From positions 55,804,358 to 55,868,357 of the forward strand of contig OX421494.1 in NCBI GenBank assembly GCA_949126835.1: a DNA stretch of 64,000 nt, in the 5' to 3' direction. The position numbers and the translations under genes were made by a program. Positions 1 through 12,259 of this stretch are shown piece by piece (position 1 is the stretch's first letter; every line of letters begins with the position of its first letter). The notes below the pieces were generated by a model. It ran no database searches, was not told where the DNA came from, and saw only the letters and a list, made by a program, of their open reading frames with translations. Source of the DNA: Anisus vortex. Taxonomy: Eukaryota > Mollusca > Gastropoda > Planorbidae.

Positions 1-276
1 ATCGCGGTGAGAGGCTTTAGGGGGGCGCTGACGTTCCAGGCGGCGATAGGGGGGGTGATGAAGGGCAAGTGGGCGGTACACACATACCTGATATAATTTG
101 AACACCTCAGCTATTTGAATCGATTAGTTTTTGGATGAGATTTAGTGTAAACGCAAGTGCTGATAAATATCTGATAACTCCCAACAGTAGGCCTACATCT
201 TATTATACTAATAAGAAATAGGAATCGCATGGAGTTTTCGAAGAAGTAGGGATCAGTATTAGACAAGTATGGTGTG

Positions 277-420
277 CGGCCGGCTGGTGATGTGGTTAGT
301 TAATCGGACTGTCAAAGGACACGTAGCAGGTTCTAGCCCTGCCGCCGACCGATGCCTGTACTCAAATAACCGTAAGGTAAACGTAAAGCTTGATTGTCTG
401 GTAGCGTGAACTCATCTAGC
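277..420 (+). repeat. tRNA-derived SINE (family B), diverged copy
   Basis: It has the family-B head seen five times here: a GGCTGGT start, a GGTTAGTT A-box-like stretch, GGACTGTCAA, then a B-box-like GGTTCTAGCCCTGCC and CGCCGACC. The other copies lie near 29.8, 33.8, 34.5 and 39.8 kb. Recurrence in one window plus pol III-like boxes supports a SINE. This copy lacks the CTTCTATCTAGAAGG palindrome found in the 3' part of the others. Confidence 0.6.
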
Positions 421-1731
421 TATAAAGAAAATAAATTTAAAAAAAATTAAAACTATAAAAAAAGGTGCTAATATTAATGATATTTTGATCTCAGTTTTAC
501 TGAGATGTATTTATTTAATTTTAATACTTTCGATAAATGTATAAGATGTTGTCGTTAAGCGGAATCGATACGTAGTAATCATACAAACTGGGTAGTTAAT
601 GTAATGTTTGAAAATATACATATAAATTCTTTAGTCGGATAATATTTTAATATAATTTTCCAAATACATTTTACAGTTTGATCATTTCAAAGTTTTAAAC
701 TGAAAGCCATTTATTTTCTATAAAAGAAAAAAAAAACAGAAATATTAGCTAAAATGAAACGGGTTAATTATCTCCCTTTAATAATAAAAAATGTTTCCGC
801 ATTTGTTTCAATAGTGATGCCATACAAGTTCTGTTTTGTAATAAAACAAATATTACCGACTAGTTATTATCTCTTTATATAAATTTAACATTATGGTATT
901 CATAACAATATTTAATTATTACAGGATTAAAATAATTTTAGTTAAACAGTTATAAATAAACATTTCCTACATTAATTGTTTGTCCATTTAAGGAGTTTAT
1001 ATTTTAAACATTCATAATTACAGAAATTGCATAGATTCTACTATAGTGCTATTCAATAAGTCTCTTATATTTCTAAATTATTAATACAAAGAAATGTGTT
1101 TAGAATTAATTATATTTATGTTTAATAAAACAAGATGAGCATAAACACTCGTTTAAATGTCATTAGTCTGTATCAATTAATGAGTGGTCAAGTGTAGGTG
1201 ACCTCTTTGTAGGATTAAAACAGCTTTGATGTGCGATAAAATCTGTTCGCAGGTGTAAGTTTAACCAAAAGCTGAAAGTAAAAGAGATAATGCCAATCAG
1301 TTGAGAATAGCAGATGACTTTCCTAAGCAGCTTCCTTCCAGATTTTTTCCGCAAATGGGCACATTTGGATGCCCATTTTTGAAATGTTTAAAATTCAACC
1401 TGCTTCGTTTTAAAATCGCCAATATTCCTTCACTTAAAAAAGATATACATCTAAGAAGGTTGTAGTAATATCAAACCAGTTAGGCTTGGTGTGGTAAAAA
1501 AAAAATTAGTCCATCAATTTGAAAGTTTTGCCTTTGATTAGAAAACTCGTCTTTGGGTGCTTCTATGTACTTCTATAAAAAGCACAACTATCTGTATTAA
1601 TATATTCTTTAACATAGAGATGTACATGTAATTAAGTGTTTTGAAATTGTTTTTAGGGCAAGATATGTCCATTTCCAATGCAAATCCATTCCAGAGCAAA
1701 TGTAAATGCAAGTTAAACTCACTGCAATGTG
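421..1731. other. AT-rich intergenic sequence, no gene seen
   Basis: Strongly AT-rich DNA with frequent stops on both strands and A/T homopolymers. No splice-bounded reading frame, RNA gene or recognisable mobile element was seen. Confidence 0.6.
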
Positions 1732-2850
1732 TCAGAAACATCGGCTTCAACTGTCAGTTTTCCCCATTCAGAAACATCGGCTTCAACTGTCAGTTTTCCC
1801 CATTCAGAAACATCGGCTTAAACAGTCAGTTTTCCCCATTCAGAAACATCCGCTTAAGCAGTCAGTTTTCCCCATTCAGAAACATCGGCTTAAACAGTCA
1901 GTTTTCCCCATTCAGAAACATCGACTTAAACAGTCAGTTTTCCCCCATTCAGAAACATCGACTTAAACAGTCAGTTTTCCCCCATTCAGAAACATCGGCT
2001 TAAACAGTCAGTTTTCCTCATTCAGAAACATCGGCTTAAACAGTCAGTTTTCCCCCATTCAGAAACATCGGCTTAAACAGTCAGTTTTCCTCATTCAGAA
2101 ACATCGACTTAAACAGTCAGTTTTCCCCCATTCAGAAACATCGGCTTAAACAGTCAGTTTTCCCCATTCAGAAACATCGGCTTAAACAGTCAGTTTTCCT
2201 CATTCAGAAACATCTGCTTCAACAGTCAGTTTTCCTCATTCAGAAACATCTGCTTCAACAGTCAGTTTTCCTCATTCAGAAACATCTGCTTCAACAGTCA
2301 GTTTTCCCCATTCAGAAACATCTGCTTCAACAGTCAGTTTTCCTCATTCAGAAACATCTGCTTCAACAGTCAGTTTTCCCCATTCAGAAACATCGGCTTC
2401 AACAGTCAGTTTTCCCCATTCAGAAACATCGGCTTAAACAGTCAGTTTTCCCCCATTCAGAAACATCGGCTTAAACAGTCAGTTTTCCTCAGTCAGAAAC
2501 ATCGACTTAAACAGTCAGTTTTCCCCCATTCAGAAACATCGGCTTAAACAGTCAGTTTTCCCCATTCAGAAACATCGGCTTAAACAGTCAGTTTTCCTCA
2601 TTCAGAAACATCTGCTTCAACAGTCAGTTTTCCTCATTCAGAAACATCTGCTTCAACAGTCAGTTTTCCCCATTCAGAAACATCTGCTTCAACAGTCAGT
2701 TTTCCCCATTCAGAAACATCTGCTTCAACAGTCAGTTTTCCTCATTCAGAAACATCTGCTTCAACAGTCAGTTTTCCCCATTCAGAAACATCGGCTTCAA
2801 CAGTCAGTTTTCCCCATTCAGAAACATCTGCTTCAACAGTCTGTTTTCCT
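1732..2850. repeat. 36-bp minisatellite, about 31 copies
   Basis: The unit runs TCAGAAACATCGGCTTAAAC followed by AGTCAGTTTTCCCCAT, and 37-bp variants carry one extra C. Variable positions are CGGCTT, CTGCTT, CGACTT or CCGCTT, TAAAC or TCAAC, and CCCC or CCTC. The first six copies are exactly 36 bp, so a frame of 12-residue repeats stays open briefly; the later 37-bp copies break it. This argues against a protein. Confidence 0.95.
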
Positions 2851-2874
2851 TATTTGGAGCCGGAAAATGTTGTT

Positions 2875-2983
2875 GTTGTTTTAACAATAAAAAAACACCT
2901 CCTGGAGGTCTCTCACGTGTCATTGAAAATCGTCCTTCATGACAAGTTTGGCACGCGTGCCTTTGGTTGCCGACTCCTGATTT
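2875..2983. mobile_element. hAT-like MITE end fragment
   Basis: It contains TTGGCACGCGTGCC followed by GGTTGCCGACTCCTGA. This matches the terminal arrangement GGTTGCCGACCCCTG seen at 39.33 kb and near 42.84 kb. Only one end is clear, so it is probably truncated. Confidence 0.5.
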
Positions 2984-3239
2984 AGATTACATTATTATTA
3001 TTAATATGTGTAGTACTATTATTGTCTCGATATAATTTTTGATTGTTTGCCAATTTTAAAATTTTCTAGTTATGTCTTTGACAAGATCTATGCCTTTATT
3101 GTACTTAAGTACTATGTTGCAAAATAAACATAAATATTGTTCATTGACGAGGATTACACTGCACACAGAGGTTGGTTAGCAGAAGATGACAGTTTAAATA
3201 TAATGTATGAGACTTGGACATCCTATATGAACTTTAGCT

Positions 3240-3590
3240 TCGGGATTGAGACCTGCTGGACGTCCAAAACTGAGATTTGCGGATGTCTGTAAAACCCTAT
3301 AAAAAAAAACTGTAAGAACTCTACAAAGAGCCGAAGCACCTCCAAATTGACCCAAACAGTTGGGAGATCATGGCGCAGGATAGACCCCACCTGGAGGGCA
3401 GGAATCAAAGAAGGTTTCAGGCTTGCAGGAGAGAGCGCGCCAGCAGGAACAAGACGGTGGAGAAAAATGTGGTCCCTTCCGATACTTTCACCTGCAGCCA
3501 GTGTGACCGTGCCTGTACGTCCAGGATTGGCCTCTATAGCCACATGAGGGCCTGCAAGGGAAATGGATCGTCTCTCGAGACGTGAAATGC
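3240..3590 (+). pseudogene. Non-LTR retrotransposon C-terminal fragment with zinc-finger tail
   Basis: Plus-strand reading gives a GRPKLRFADVCK stretch, then LQIDPNSWEIMAQDRPHLEG, then a C2H2-like FTCSQCDRACTSRIGLYSH. This order is the usual C-terminal tail of many animal endonuclease/reverse-transcriptase LINEs. Stops and frame changes, for example around the poly-A stretch near 3300, show it is dead. The RT domain itself is absent. A similar SRVGLHSH tail lies near 38.9 kb. Confidence 0.7.
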
Positions 3591-4029
3591 CGACAATGAG
3601 GCTTGGATTCGGTGCTCGAGTTTTTGAAAAGCAAAAGCGATTCTTTGGGAGAAAATCAATCAGTTTCTCTAGGTCTGTGAGTTTTGGCAACTATTTTATA
3701 TTGCATTCTTATCTCCCTCTTTTGTGGAAAGTGGATTTTATGCTAATACCATTTGGTTGTCAAAAAATAAAACAAGCTGCAAATAGTGAAGCGTGGAGAC
3801 CTAAGGCTTTTGCAACCAAAATTGAAACAAACATAGACAAACTGTTAGCAACACACCTGGCCAACGATTCCCATTAATATTGATTTATTTAAGCCTCATG
3901 TTTAAGTAATTTTTTGATCTATTGATTCTTACAATATGTTTGCTTTTCAGTTTGTGTTTTAAAAGATAACAAATAAGCACACAAATCTAATCGGCCTAAA
4001 AAAAATTGTGGAAATTATATTGACCCTTT

Positions 4030-4146
4030 AACTTCCAGAGGGGTGGTGGGGGGGGGGGGGGAATAAGTGCTAAAAAAGGTGGGGGGGGGGCGGTGAGCGG
4101 GAAAAAATATATTGTGAAAGGTGGTGGTGAGCCGAAAAGGGTTGAG
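4030..4146. mobile_element. Probable hAT-element remnant with G-runs
   Basis: It ends in GGGTTGAGAACCTATGG, a terminal sequence common in hAT transposons (reverse complement begins GGTTCTCAACC). It contains poly-G runs and repeated GGTGGTGAGC motifs. No coding capacity was seen and the other end is unclear. Confidence 0.35.
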
Positions 4147-4235
4147 AACCTATGGTATAAACTGACTGGAGAATCGAACCCAGGTCGACCGCATGGCAGT
4201 CCGATACGCGATCCACTCAGCTAGAGAGGCCACGT
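4147..4235 (-). repeat. tRNA-related SINE head
   Basis: On the minus strand it reads GGCCTCTCTAGCTGAGTGG, then a spacer, then CCTGGGTTCGATTC, which match pol III A and B boxes. The 5' and 3' ends do not pair as an acceptor stem. I call it a SINE promoter region and not a functional tRNA gene. Confidence 0.5.
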
Positions 4236-4465
4236 GTGCTAAGTCGGATTGCAAAGGTAAAAATAAACCACAATAAGGCCACGTGTCTTTTTAATAAACC
4301 AATTTGATTGGTTAAACACACACACACTCACAAAGCTTTATATGTTTATATTAAAAATCCAACAACAGCATGGCGCGGCAAGCATTCGAGTAGTTGGCGG
4401 GCAATGACAAACACGGCGTGCCTTGCATACCTGTCTTTCCATCTCCCCCCTCCCCTCTCCACGGT

Positions 4466-5652
4466 TAGGGGAGAGGGGGGCAGGTTGATACGGGGGCAGA
4501 TTGATACAAATTGTTTTTTACAGCTATTATACTACGTATGCGCAGAAGAGTTAGTACGGGAAATAGCTTTCTACTTCCCCTACTTTCGATATAAAAATGG
4601 CTTCGCTCGTATCAAAATTGATAATACTATGAGGAAAATTGAAATTTGAGCGATTTTTGAAAAATATTGACTTACTATTACGTAAGGGATTTCACAGACA
4701 CGGTAAGTACTTTTATTTTATCATCTTTTTATTTAGGTTAAATGGGGTTTCCTGAATACTTTTATCTAAACTACGATTATGTTTTTTGCGATTTGTTTTT
4801 AATGTAGTCGAATTAATGCAATGTGGTGTAGTGGGGCAAGTTGATACAGCCGTTTCGGGGCACATTGATACTATATCCGGTTACCTATTTACCCCTTTGA
4901 AGAAGCATTTAAACATAGAAGAATATTTATTTTTTACAAAAATGTATTTATATTTAATTAGAGTGTTAGGTTCATTGAGTTTAGCTTACATTTAAATCAT
5001 TTTCATTTATTTTTGCTTTACTTTTTTGTCTAGCTAGTGTTATTCCTATTTATTAGAACTAGTCTAGGGATTTAACTTTAATGCTTAGGCCTTAAACAGG
5101 CATCTAATAAAAAGGTTTATTTAAATACATTACTATTAAACTATTATTTATCATATTATTTTACGATTATTGCGATTTTAAAATTTAGTTTAACTGTATA
5201 AAATTACCAGGGATATTAATATTTTTAATTGTTTGTAATTTCAGATGTTGCGAAGATGTAAAAGAAAGTCCCAACATGGGGTTACGATAGAAGTTTTATT
5301 GACCAAAATTGTTCTAAATAATAAAATAAACAATAAAATAATAGTTTTGGGTTGTTTACTTTGTTAAATTGTCACTTATTAATGTAATTATTAAATCTTA
5401 TTCAATGTATCAGCTTGCCCCATAATGTGTATCATCTTGCCCCTGCACGGGGCAAGTTGATACAAATTATTTTACATTGCTTTTAGAGCTATATTTATTT
5501 TAAATATGTTCAAATGAATACAATTTGTAGATAAAAAGGTGCAGGATACCTTGGGGAACAAATAAAAGTATTTATATCCACTCTAAATATAATGGTTTGC
5601 AATTAATGTACAAAAATGTAAAATGTGTATCAACGTGCCCCCCTCTCCCCTA
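4466..5652. mobile_element. Non-autonomous TIR DNA transposon with subterminal repeats
   Basis: The left end is TA plus GGGGAGAGGGGGGCAGGTTG; the right end is CAACGTGCCCCCCTCTCCCC plus TA. That gives inverted termini of about 24 bp with a likely TA target duplication (4466-4467 and 5651-5652). The motif GGGGCAAGTTGATAC or a close variant occurs forward at 4475, 4492, 4831, 4856 and 5449, and inverted at 5407, 5429 and 5627. No transposase frame is visible. Tc1/mariner or pogo-type parentage is an inference from the TA flank. Confidence 0.75.
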
Positions 5653-5953
5653 ACTGATAGATCGATGTCGGGAGTCCTTGCGCACACTTGAAACACACAC
5701 ACACACAAACCCCAACAACAACAAAAAAACGTATCTATCCACTTGTTAAGAAAAGGTAGGTGTCACTGGCCCAACGAAAAATAATCTCTCTCTCTCTCTC
5801 AAATCTCTTTTTTTTCTTGTTGCCATTTTCTCTTCCTCTCCTTTATCCTTATTTATATCTTTTCTTTACATGTTTTCTTTTTTTGTGTGGTGATTTTCTC
5901 CAGCACACGAGGTTTGCACAATTTTAATCAGAGACTTAGTTGCACTCGAGTTC

Positions 5954-6175
5954 CCGGGATAGGCAACCAACGGCACGCAGTCTTGGCACGTGCATACTGC
6001 AATGGCAATTTTTTTTTAATGGCACGCGAAAGACAACGTAAAAAAAGGAAATTCAACTTTTTTTTCTGCAATAAGTTCAGTATTAGAACGTGATTTTTCT
6101 TATAAGCTGTTGGCGCGCTGAATATATTAGTAATCCTACTTCGGCACACTATTATTTAAAAAGTTGCCGACCCAG
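5954..6175. mobile_element. hAT-like MITE (GGCAACC family)
   Basis: The left end is CGGGATAGGCAACCAACGGC and the right end is AAGTTGCCGACCCAGG. It shares terminal sequence and internal GGCACGC motifs with the elements at 39.18 and 35.80 kb. No coding capacity. Confidence 0.6.
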
Positions 6176-6251
6176 GTCACTAGAGGAAGAGTTAATATCA
6201 AGGTCTCTAGGAGTCGATTGATCTCATCCCCAAGTACTATTGGAGTTTTAG

Positions 6252-6313
6252 TCTATCTATCAATTTATCTTTCACTTTATCTATCTATTTATCTATCTAT
6301 TTATCTATCTATT

Positions 6314-6344
<31 letters not shown>

Positions 6345-6357
6345 TTGTCTATCTATC

Positions 6358-6388
<31 letters not shown>

Positions 6389-6396
6389 CTATCAAT

Positions 6397-6441
<45 letters not shown>

Positions 6442-6444
6442 AAT

Positions 6445-6489
<45 letters not shown>

Positions 6490-6623
6490 AATTTATCTAT
6501 CTATCTATCTATTTGTCTATCTATCTATCAATTTATCTATCTATCTATCTATTTGTCTATCTATTTGTCTATCTATCTATCTATTTGTCTATCTATCTAT
6601 CTATCTATCTATTTGTCTATCTG

Positions 6624-6677
<54 letters not shown>

Positions 6678-7027
6678 AGTTTATCTATCTATCTATCTAT
6701 TTGTCTATCTATCTATCTATTTGTCTATCTGTCTATCTATCTATCTATCTATTTGTCTATCTATCTATCTATTTGTCTATCTATCTATCTATCTATCTAT
6801 TTGTCTATCTATCTATCTATTTGTCTATCTATCTATCTATCTGTCTATCTATCTATTTGTCTATCTATCAATCTATTTATCTATCTATCAATCTATTTGT
6901 CTATCTATCTATCTATTTGTCTATCTATCTATCTATCTGTCTATCTATCTATTTGTCTATCTATCAATCTATTTATCTATCTATCTATGCATTTTTGTAT
7001 ATATGTATTTATGTATCTATCTATATA
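6252..7027. repeat. TCTA tetranucleotide satellite, about 0.78 kb
   Basis: An almost uninterrupted CTAT repeat with interspersed TTTG, CAAT and CTGT variant tetramers. Every plus frame reads as S/I/Y/L-rich pseudo-peptides. It is simple sequence, not a gene. Confidence 0.95.
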
Positions 7028-7036
7028 GTGTATATA

Positions 7037-8290
7037 CAGAGAGAAAGAAAGAGGAGAAAAAGTAAAGAACGAAAGAAAGTAAGCGAAAGAGAGAGAGAGA
7101 GACAGGGATAGATGGACAGAAGTAGAATGAACCGTGTATAATGAGGCCAACCGTCAAATGCGATATGTTTGGATTACAGCTTTGACGCGTACTTGGGTAG
7201 AAGAAAAGAGAGAGGAGAGACACAGTGAGGGAGTGAGAGAGACACAGTGAGGGATTGAGAGAGACACAGTGAGGGAGTGAGAGAGACACAGTGAGGGATT
7301 GAGAGAGACACAGTGAGGGAGTGAGAGAGACACAGTGAGGGATTGAGAGAGACACAGTGAGGGGGTGAGAGAGACACAGTGAGGGATTGAGAGAGACACA
7401 GTGAGGGATTGAGAGAGACACAGTGAGGGATTGAGAGAGACACAGTGAGGGGGTGAGAGAGACACAGTGAGGGGGTGAGAGAGACACAGTGAGGGGGTGA
7501 GAGAGACACAGTGAGGGGGTGAGAGAGACACAGTGAGGGGGTGAGAGAGACACAGTGAGGGGGTGAGAGAGACACAGTGAGGGGGTGAGAGAGACACAGT
7601 GAGGGGGTGAGAGAGACACAGTGAGGGGGTGAGAGAGACACAGTGAGGGAGTGAGAGAGACACAGTGAGGGATTGAGAGAGACACAGTGAGGGATTGAGA
7701 GAGACACAGTGAGGGATTGAGAGAGACACAGTGAGGGGGTGAGAGAGACACAGTGAGGGGGTGAGAGAGACACAGTGAGGGATTGAGAGATACACAGTGA
7801 GGGATTGAGAGAGACACAGTGAGGGATTGAGAGAGACACAGTGAGGGATTGAGAGAGACTCAGTGAGGGATTGTGAGAGACACAGTGAGGGGGTGAGAGA
7901 GACACAGTGAGAAATTGAGAGAGACACAGTGAGGGATTGAGAGAGACACAGTGTGGGATTGAGAGAGACACAGTGAGGGGGTGAGAGAGACACAGTGAGG
8001 GGGTGAGAGAGACACAGTGAGAGATTGAGAGAGACACAGTGAGGGATTGAGAGAGACACAGTGAGGGATTGAGAGAGACACAGTGAGGGATTGAGAGAGA
8101 CAGTGAGGGAGTGAGAGAGACACAGTGAGGGATTGAGAGAGACACAGTGAGGGATTGAGAGAGACACAGTGAGGGATTGAGAGAGACACAGTGAGGGATT
8201 GAGAGAGACACAGTTAGGGAGTGAGAGAGACACAGTGAGGGAGTGAGAGAGACACAGGGAGGGGGTGAGAACGATACAGAGAGAGATGGA
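7037..8290. repeat. GA-rich tract plus 22-bp minisatellite, about 49 copies
   Basis: After a GAAAGA/GAGAGA purine tract (7037-7110) and about 95 bp of unique sequence, a 22-bp unit begins near 7205: GAGAGACACAGTGAGGG followed by ATTGA or GGTGA. Units alternate between the ATT, GGG and AGT variants. The plus strand is nearly all purine. Long antisense frames exist only because the unit contains no antisense stop. Confidence 0.95.
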
Positions 8291-8693
8291 GGTAGCACAG
8301 GGTAAAACCCTTGACACTTGGAAACATTCACATCTTTAAATCGTCCGCCGCAGCTAGGAATGGGAGGGGGGAGGGAACATTTCTCGCGCCCTTCAAGTTT
8401 TTTGTTTCCACCCAGATTACAACCCGCCGTCGACGTGCTCCCCCCCCCCCCGTCCTTCTTTTTTCACCATACCCACATTCCCTCCCTACACTTGTTTGTT
8501 TCAAAGAAGAAACTCCAGAACTCCAGAACTCTAGTTTAAAAAAATGAAGATCCAGAATTCTTCAAAGTGTTTGGGTGGAGAAAATTTGGAATTTGGGGAG
8601 GGGGGGGGAGGGCATTATGGTACTTTTCGGCTATTTATGGCTATACCCTCTTTCAATTAAACTGCCCGTCGGCGGAGCTTCCGTTGGTGGGAG

Positions 8694-8900
8694 GTGGTCG
8701 GCAACCTTTTGATGTACCAAAGTGGGATTTCTAATTCACTCAACGCGACAACAACAGCCAGAACAGTCAACATACACGACCAAACAATGTCTTGTAAAAA
8801 GACTTGAATTCAATTTTTGTGGGTCTTCCGCGAGCCATTGAAAATCCTTATGGGTGCCCGAATCTCGCACGCGCGTACCGCAGGTTTCCGACCCCGGCAC
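8694..8900. mobile_element. Degenerate hAT-like MITE
   Basis: The left end is GGTCGGCAACCTTTT and the right end is GCAGGTTTCCGACCCCGGC, imperfect inverted termini of the GTCGGCAACC family. Just downstream (8925-8945) a further GGCACGCG fragment may belong to a second copy. Confidence 0.45.
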
Positions 8901-9099
8901 TAAAATTGTTAGGCACAACCACGCGATTGGTGGCACGCGTCGAAGTTTCGCCGCATTGTTGCCAATCTAAATTTGTTTTTTAACTTTCTTATTCGAACTC
9001 TCCCAAACTAAAACAAACATGAAATAAAACTGGCTAATCTAGGACATCATGGTCACTTGGTCAGAATAGAACCACAAGCCAGGGCAAAAAAAAAGCAAT

Positions 9100-12000
9100 G
9101 AAAGAGAGAGAGAGAGAGAGAGAAAGGGGATAGATAGATAGATGGAGAGATAGAGAGAGGATAGATACAGGGAGAGATGGAGAGAGGATAGATACAGGGA
9201 GAGATGGAGAGAAGGATATATACAGGGAGAGATGGAGAGAGGATAGATACAGGGAGAGATGGAGAGAGGATAGATACAGGGAGAGATGGAGAGAAGGATA
9301 GATACAGGGAGAGATGGAGAGAGGATAGATACAGGGAGAGATGGAGAGAGGTTAGATACAGGGAGAGATGGAGAGAAGGATAGATACAGGGAGAGATGGA
9401 GAGAGGATAGATACAGGGAGAGATGGAGAGAGAGGATAGATACAGGGAGAGATGGAGAGAGGATAGATACAGGGAGAGATGGAGAGAGGATAGATACAGG
9501 GAGAGATGGAGAGAGGATAGATACAGGGAGAGATGGAGAGAGAGGATAGATACAGGGAGAGATGGAGAGAGGATAGATACAGGGAGAGATGGAGAGAGGA
9601 TAGATACAGGGAGAGATGGAGAGAGGGATAGATACAGGGAGAGATGGAGAGAAGGATAAATACAGGGAGAGATGGAGAGAAGGATAGATACAGGGAGAGA
9701 TGGAGAGAGGATAGATACAGGGAGAGATAGAGAGAGGATAGATACAGGGAGAGATGGAGAGAGGATAGATACAGGGAGAGATGGAGAGAGGATAGATACA
9801 GGGAGAGATGGAGAGAGGATAGATACAGGGAGAGATGGAGAGAGGATAGATACAGGGAGAGATGGAGAGAGGATAGATACAGGGAGAGATAGAGAGAAGG
9901 ATAGATACAGGGAGAGATGGAGAGAGGATAGATACAGGGAGAGATGGAGAGAGGATAGATACAGGGAGAGATGGAGAGAGGATAGATACAGGGAGAGATG
10001 GAGAGAGAGGATAGATACAGGGAGAGATGGAGAGAGGATAGATACAGGGAGAGATGGAGAGAGGGATAGATACAGGGAGAGATGGAGAGAAGGATAAATA
10101 CAGGGAGAGATGGAGAGAAGGATAGATACAGGGAGAGATGGAGAGAGGATAGATACAGGGAGAGATAGAGAGAGGATAGATACAGGGAGAGATGGAGAGA
10201 GGATAGATACAGGGAGAGATGGAGAGAGGATAGATACAGGGAGAGATGGAGAGAGGATAGATACAGGGAGAGATGGAGAGAGGATAGATACAGGGAGAGA
10301 TGGAGAGAGGATCGATACAGGGAGAGATGGAGAGAAGGAGAGATACAGGGAGAGATGGAGAGAGAGGATAGATACAGGGAGAGATGGAGAGAGAGGATAG
10401 ATACAGGGAGAGATGGAGAAAAGGATAGATACAGGGAGAGATGGAGAGAGGATAGATACAGGGAGAGATAGAGAGAAGGATAGATACAGGGAGAGATGGA
10501 GAGAGGATAGATACAGGGAGAGATGGAGAGAGGATAGATACAGGGAGAGATGGAGAGAGGATAGATACAGGGAGAGATGGAGAGAGGATAAATACAGGGA
10601 GAGATGGAGAGAGGATAGATACAGGGAGAGATGGAGAGAAGGATAGATACAGGGAGAGATTGAGAGAGGATAGATACAGGGAGAGATAGAGAGAAGGATA
10701 GATACAGGGAGAGATGGAGAGAGGATAGATACAGGGAGAGATAGAGAGAAGGATAGATACAGGGAGAGATGGAGAGAGAGGATAGATACAGGGAGATGGA
10801 GAGAAGGATAGATACAGGGAGAGATGGAGAGAGGATAGATACAGGGAGAGATAGAGAGAGGATAGATACAGGGAGAGATGGAGAGAGGATAGATACAGGG
10901 AGAGATGGAGAGAAGGATAGATACAGGGAGAGATGGAGAGATGATAGATACAGGGAGAGATGGAGAGAGGATAGATACAGGGAGAGATGGAGAGAGGATA
11001 GATACAGGGAGAGATGGAGAGAGGATAGATACAGGGAGAGATGGAGAGATGATAGATACAGGGAGAGATGGAGAGAGGATAGATACAGGGAGAGATGGAG
11101 AGAGGATAGATACAGGGAGAGATGGAGAGAAGGATAGATACAGGGAGAGATGGAGAGAAGGATATATACAGGGAGAGATGGAGAGAGGATAGATACAGGG
11201 AGAGATGGAGAGAGGATAGATACAGGGAGAGATGGAGAGAGGATAGATACAGGGAGAGATGGAGAGAGGATAGATACAGGGAGAGATGGAGAGAAGGATA
11301 GATACAGGGAGAGATAGAGAGAGGATAGATACAGGGAGAGATGGAGAGAGGATAGATACAGGGAGAGATAGAGAGAGGATAGATACAGGGAGAGATGGAG
11401 AGAAGGATAGATACAGGGAGAGATGGAGAGAGGATAGATACAGGGAGAGATGGAGAGAGGATAGATACAGGGAGAGATGGAGAGAGGATAGATACAGGGA
11501 GAGATGGAGAGAGGATAGATACAGGGAGAGATGGAGAGAGGATAGATACAGGGAGAGATGGAGAGAGGATAGATACAGGGAGAGATGGAGAGAGGATAGA
11601 TACAGGGAGAGATGGAGAGAGGATAGATACAGGGAGAGATGGAGAGAGGATAGATACAGGGAGAGATGGAGAGAGGATAGATACAGGGAGAGATGGAGAG
11701 AAGGATAGATACAGGGAGAGATGGAGAGAGGATAGATACAGGGAGAGATGGAGAGAGGATAGATACAGGGAGAGATGGAGAGAGGATAGATACAGGGAGA
11801 GATGGAGAGAAGGATAGATACAGGGAGAGATGGAGAGAGGATAGATACAGGGAGAGATGGAGAGAGGATAGATACAGGGAGAGATGGAGAGAAGGATAGA
11901 TACAGGGAGAGATGGAGAGAGGATAGATACAGGGAGAGATGGAGAGAGGATAGATACAGGGAGAGATGGAGAGAAGGATAGATACAGGGAGAGATGGAGA

Positions 12001-12168
12001 GAGGATAGATACAGGGAGAGATGGAGAGAGGATAGATACAGGGAGAGATGGAGAGAGGATAGATACAGGGAGAGATGGAGAGAAGGATAGATACAGGGAG
12101 AGATGGAGAGAGGATAGATACAGGGAGAGATGGAGAGAGGGATATATACAGGGAGAGATGGAGAGAGG
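9100..12168. repeat. 27-bp minisatellite, about 3.05 kb, about 110 copies
   Basis: A GA dinucleotide run leads into the unit GATAGATACAGGGAGAG then ATGGAGAGAG. Many copies are 28 bp with AGAAGG; a few are 29 bp. The plus strand is more than 85 percent purine. All three antisense frames are open across the block, giving long S/L/P/I/Y-rich frames, and the sense frames give ERWRE/GRDGE repeats. Such openness in every frame is a property of the stop-free unit and not evidence of coding. Confidence 0.97.
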
Positions 12169-12259
12169 GGAAAGAGAGAGGAAAAGTTAAAGGTAGAGAG
12201 AAAGAAAGATAAAAGAGAGAGCGAGTGAAAGAGTAAATGTGGAATTTAGTGGCACATAT

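Noticed and set aside
1732..2850. CRISPR-like array of regular repeats
   Set aside because: The repeats are directly abutting with no unique spacers, and the genome is eukaryotic; it is a minisatellite.
4147..4235. tRNA gene on the minus strand
   Set aside because: A and B boxes are present but the ends cannot form an acceptor stem; it looks like a SINE promoter.
6164..8331. Long frames reading SIYLSIY on the plus strand and SLxPHCVSLxPSLCL on the minus strand
   Set aside because: These are shadows of the TCTA and 22-bp arrays.
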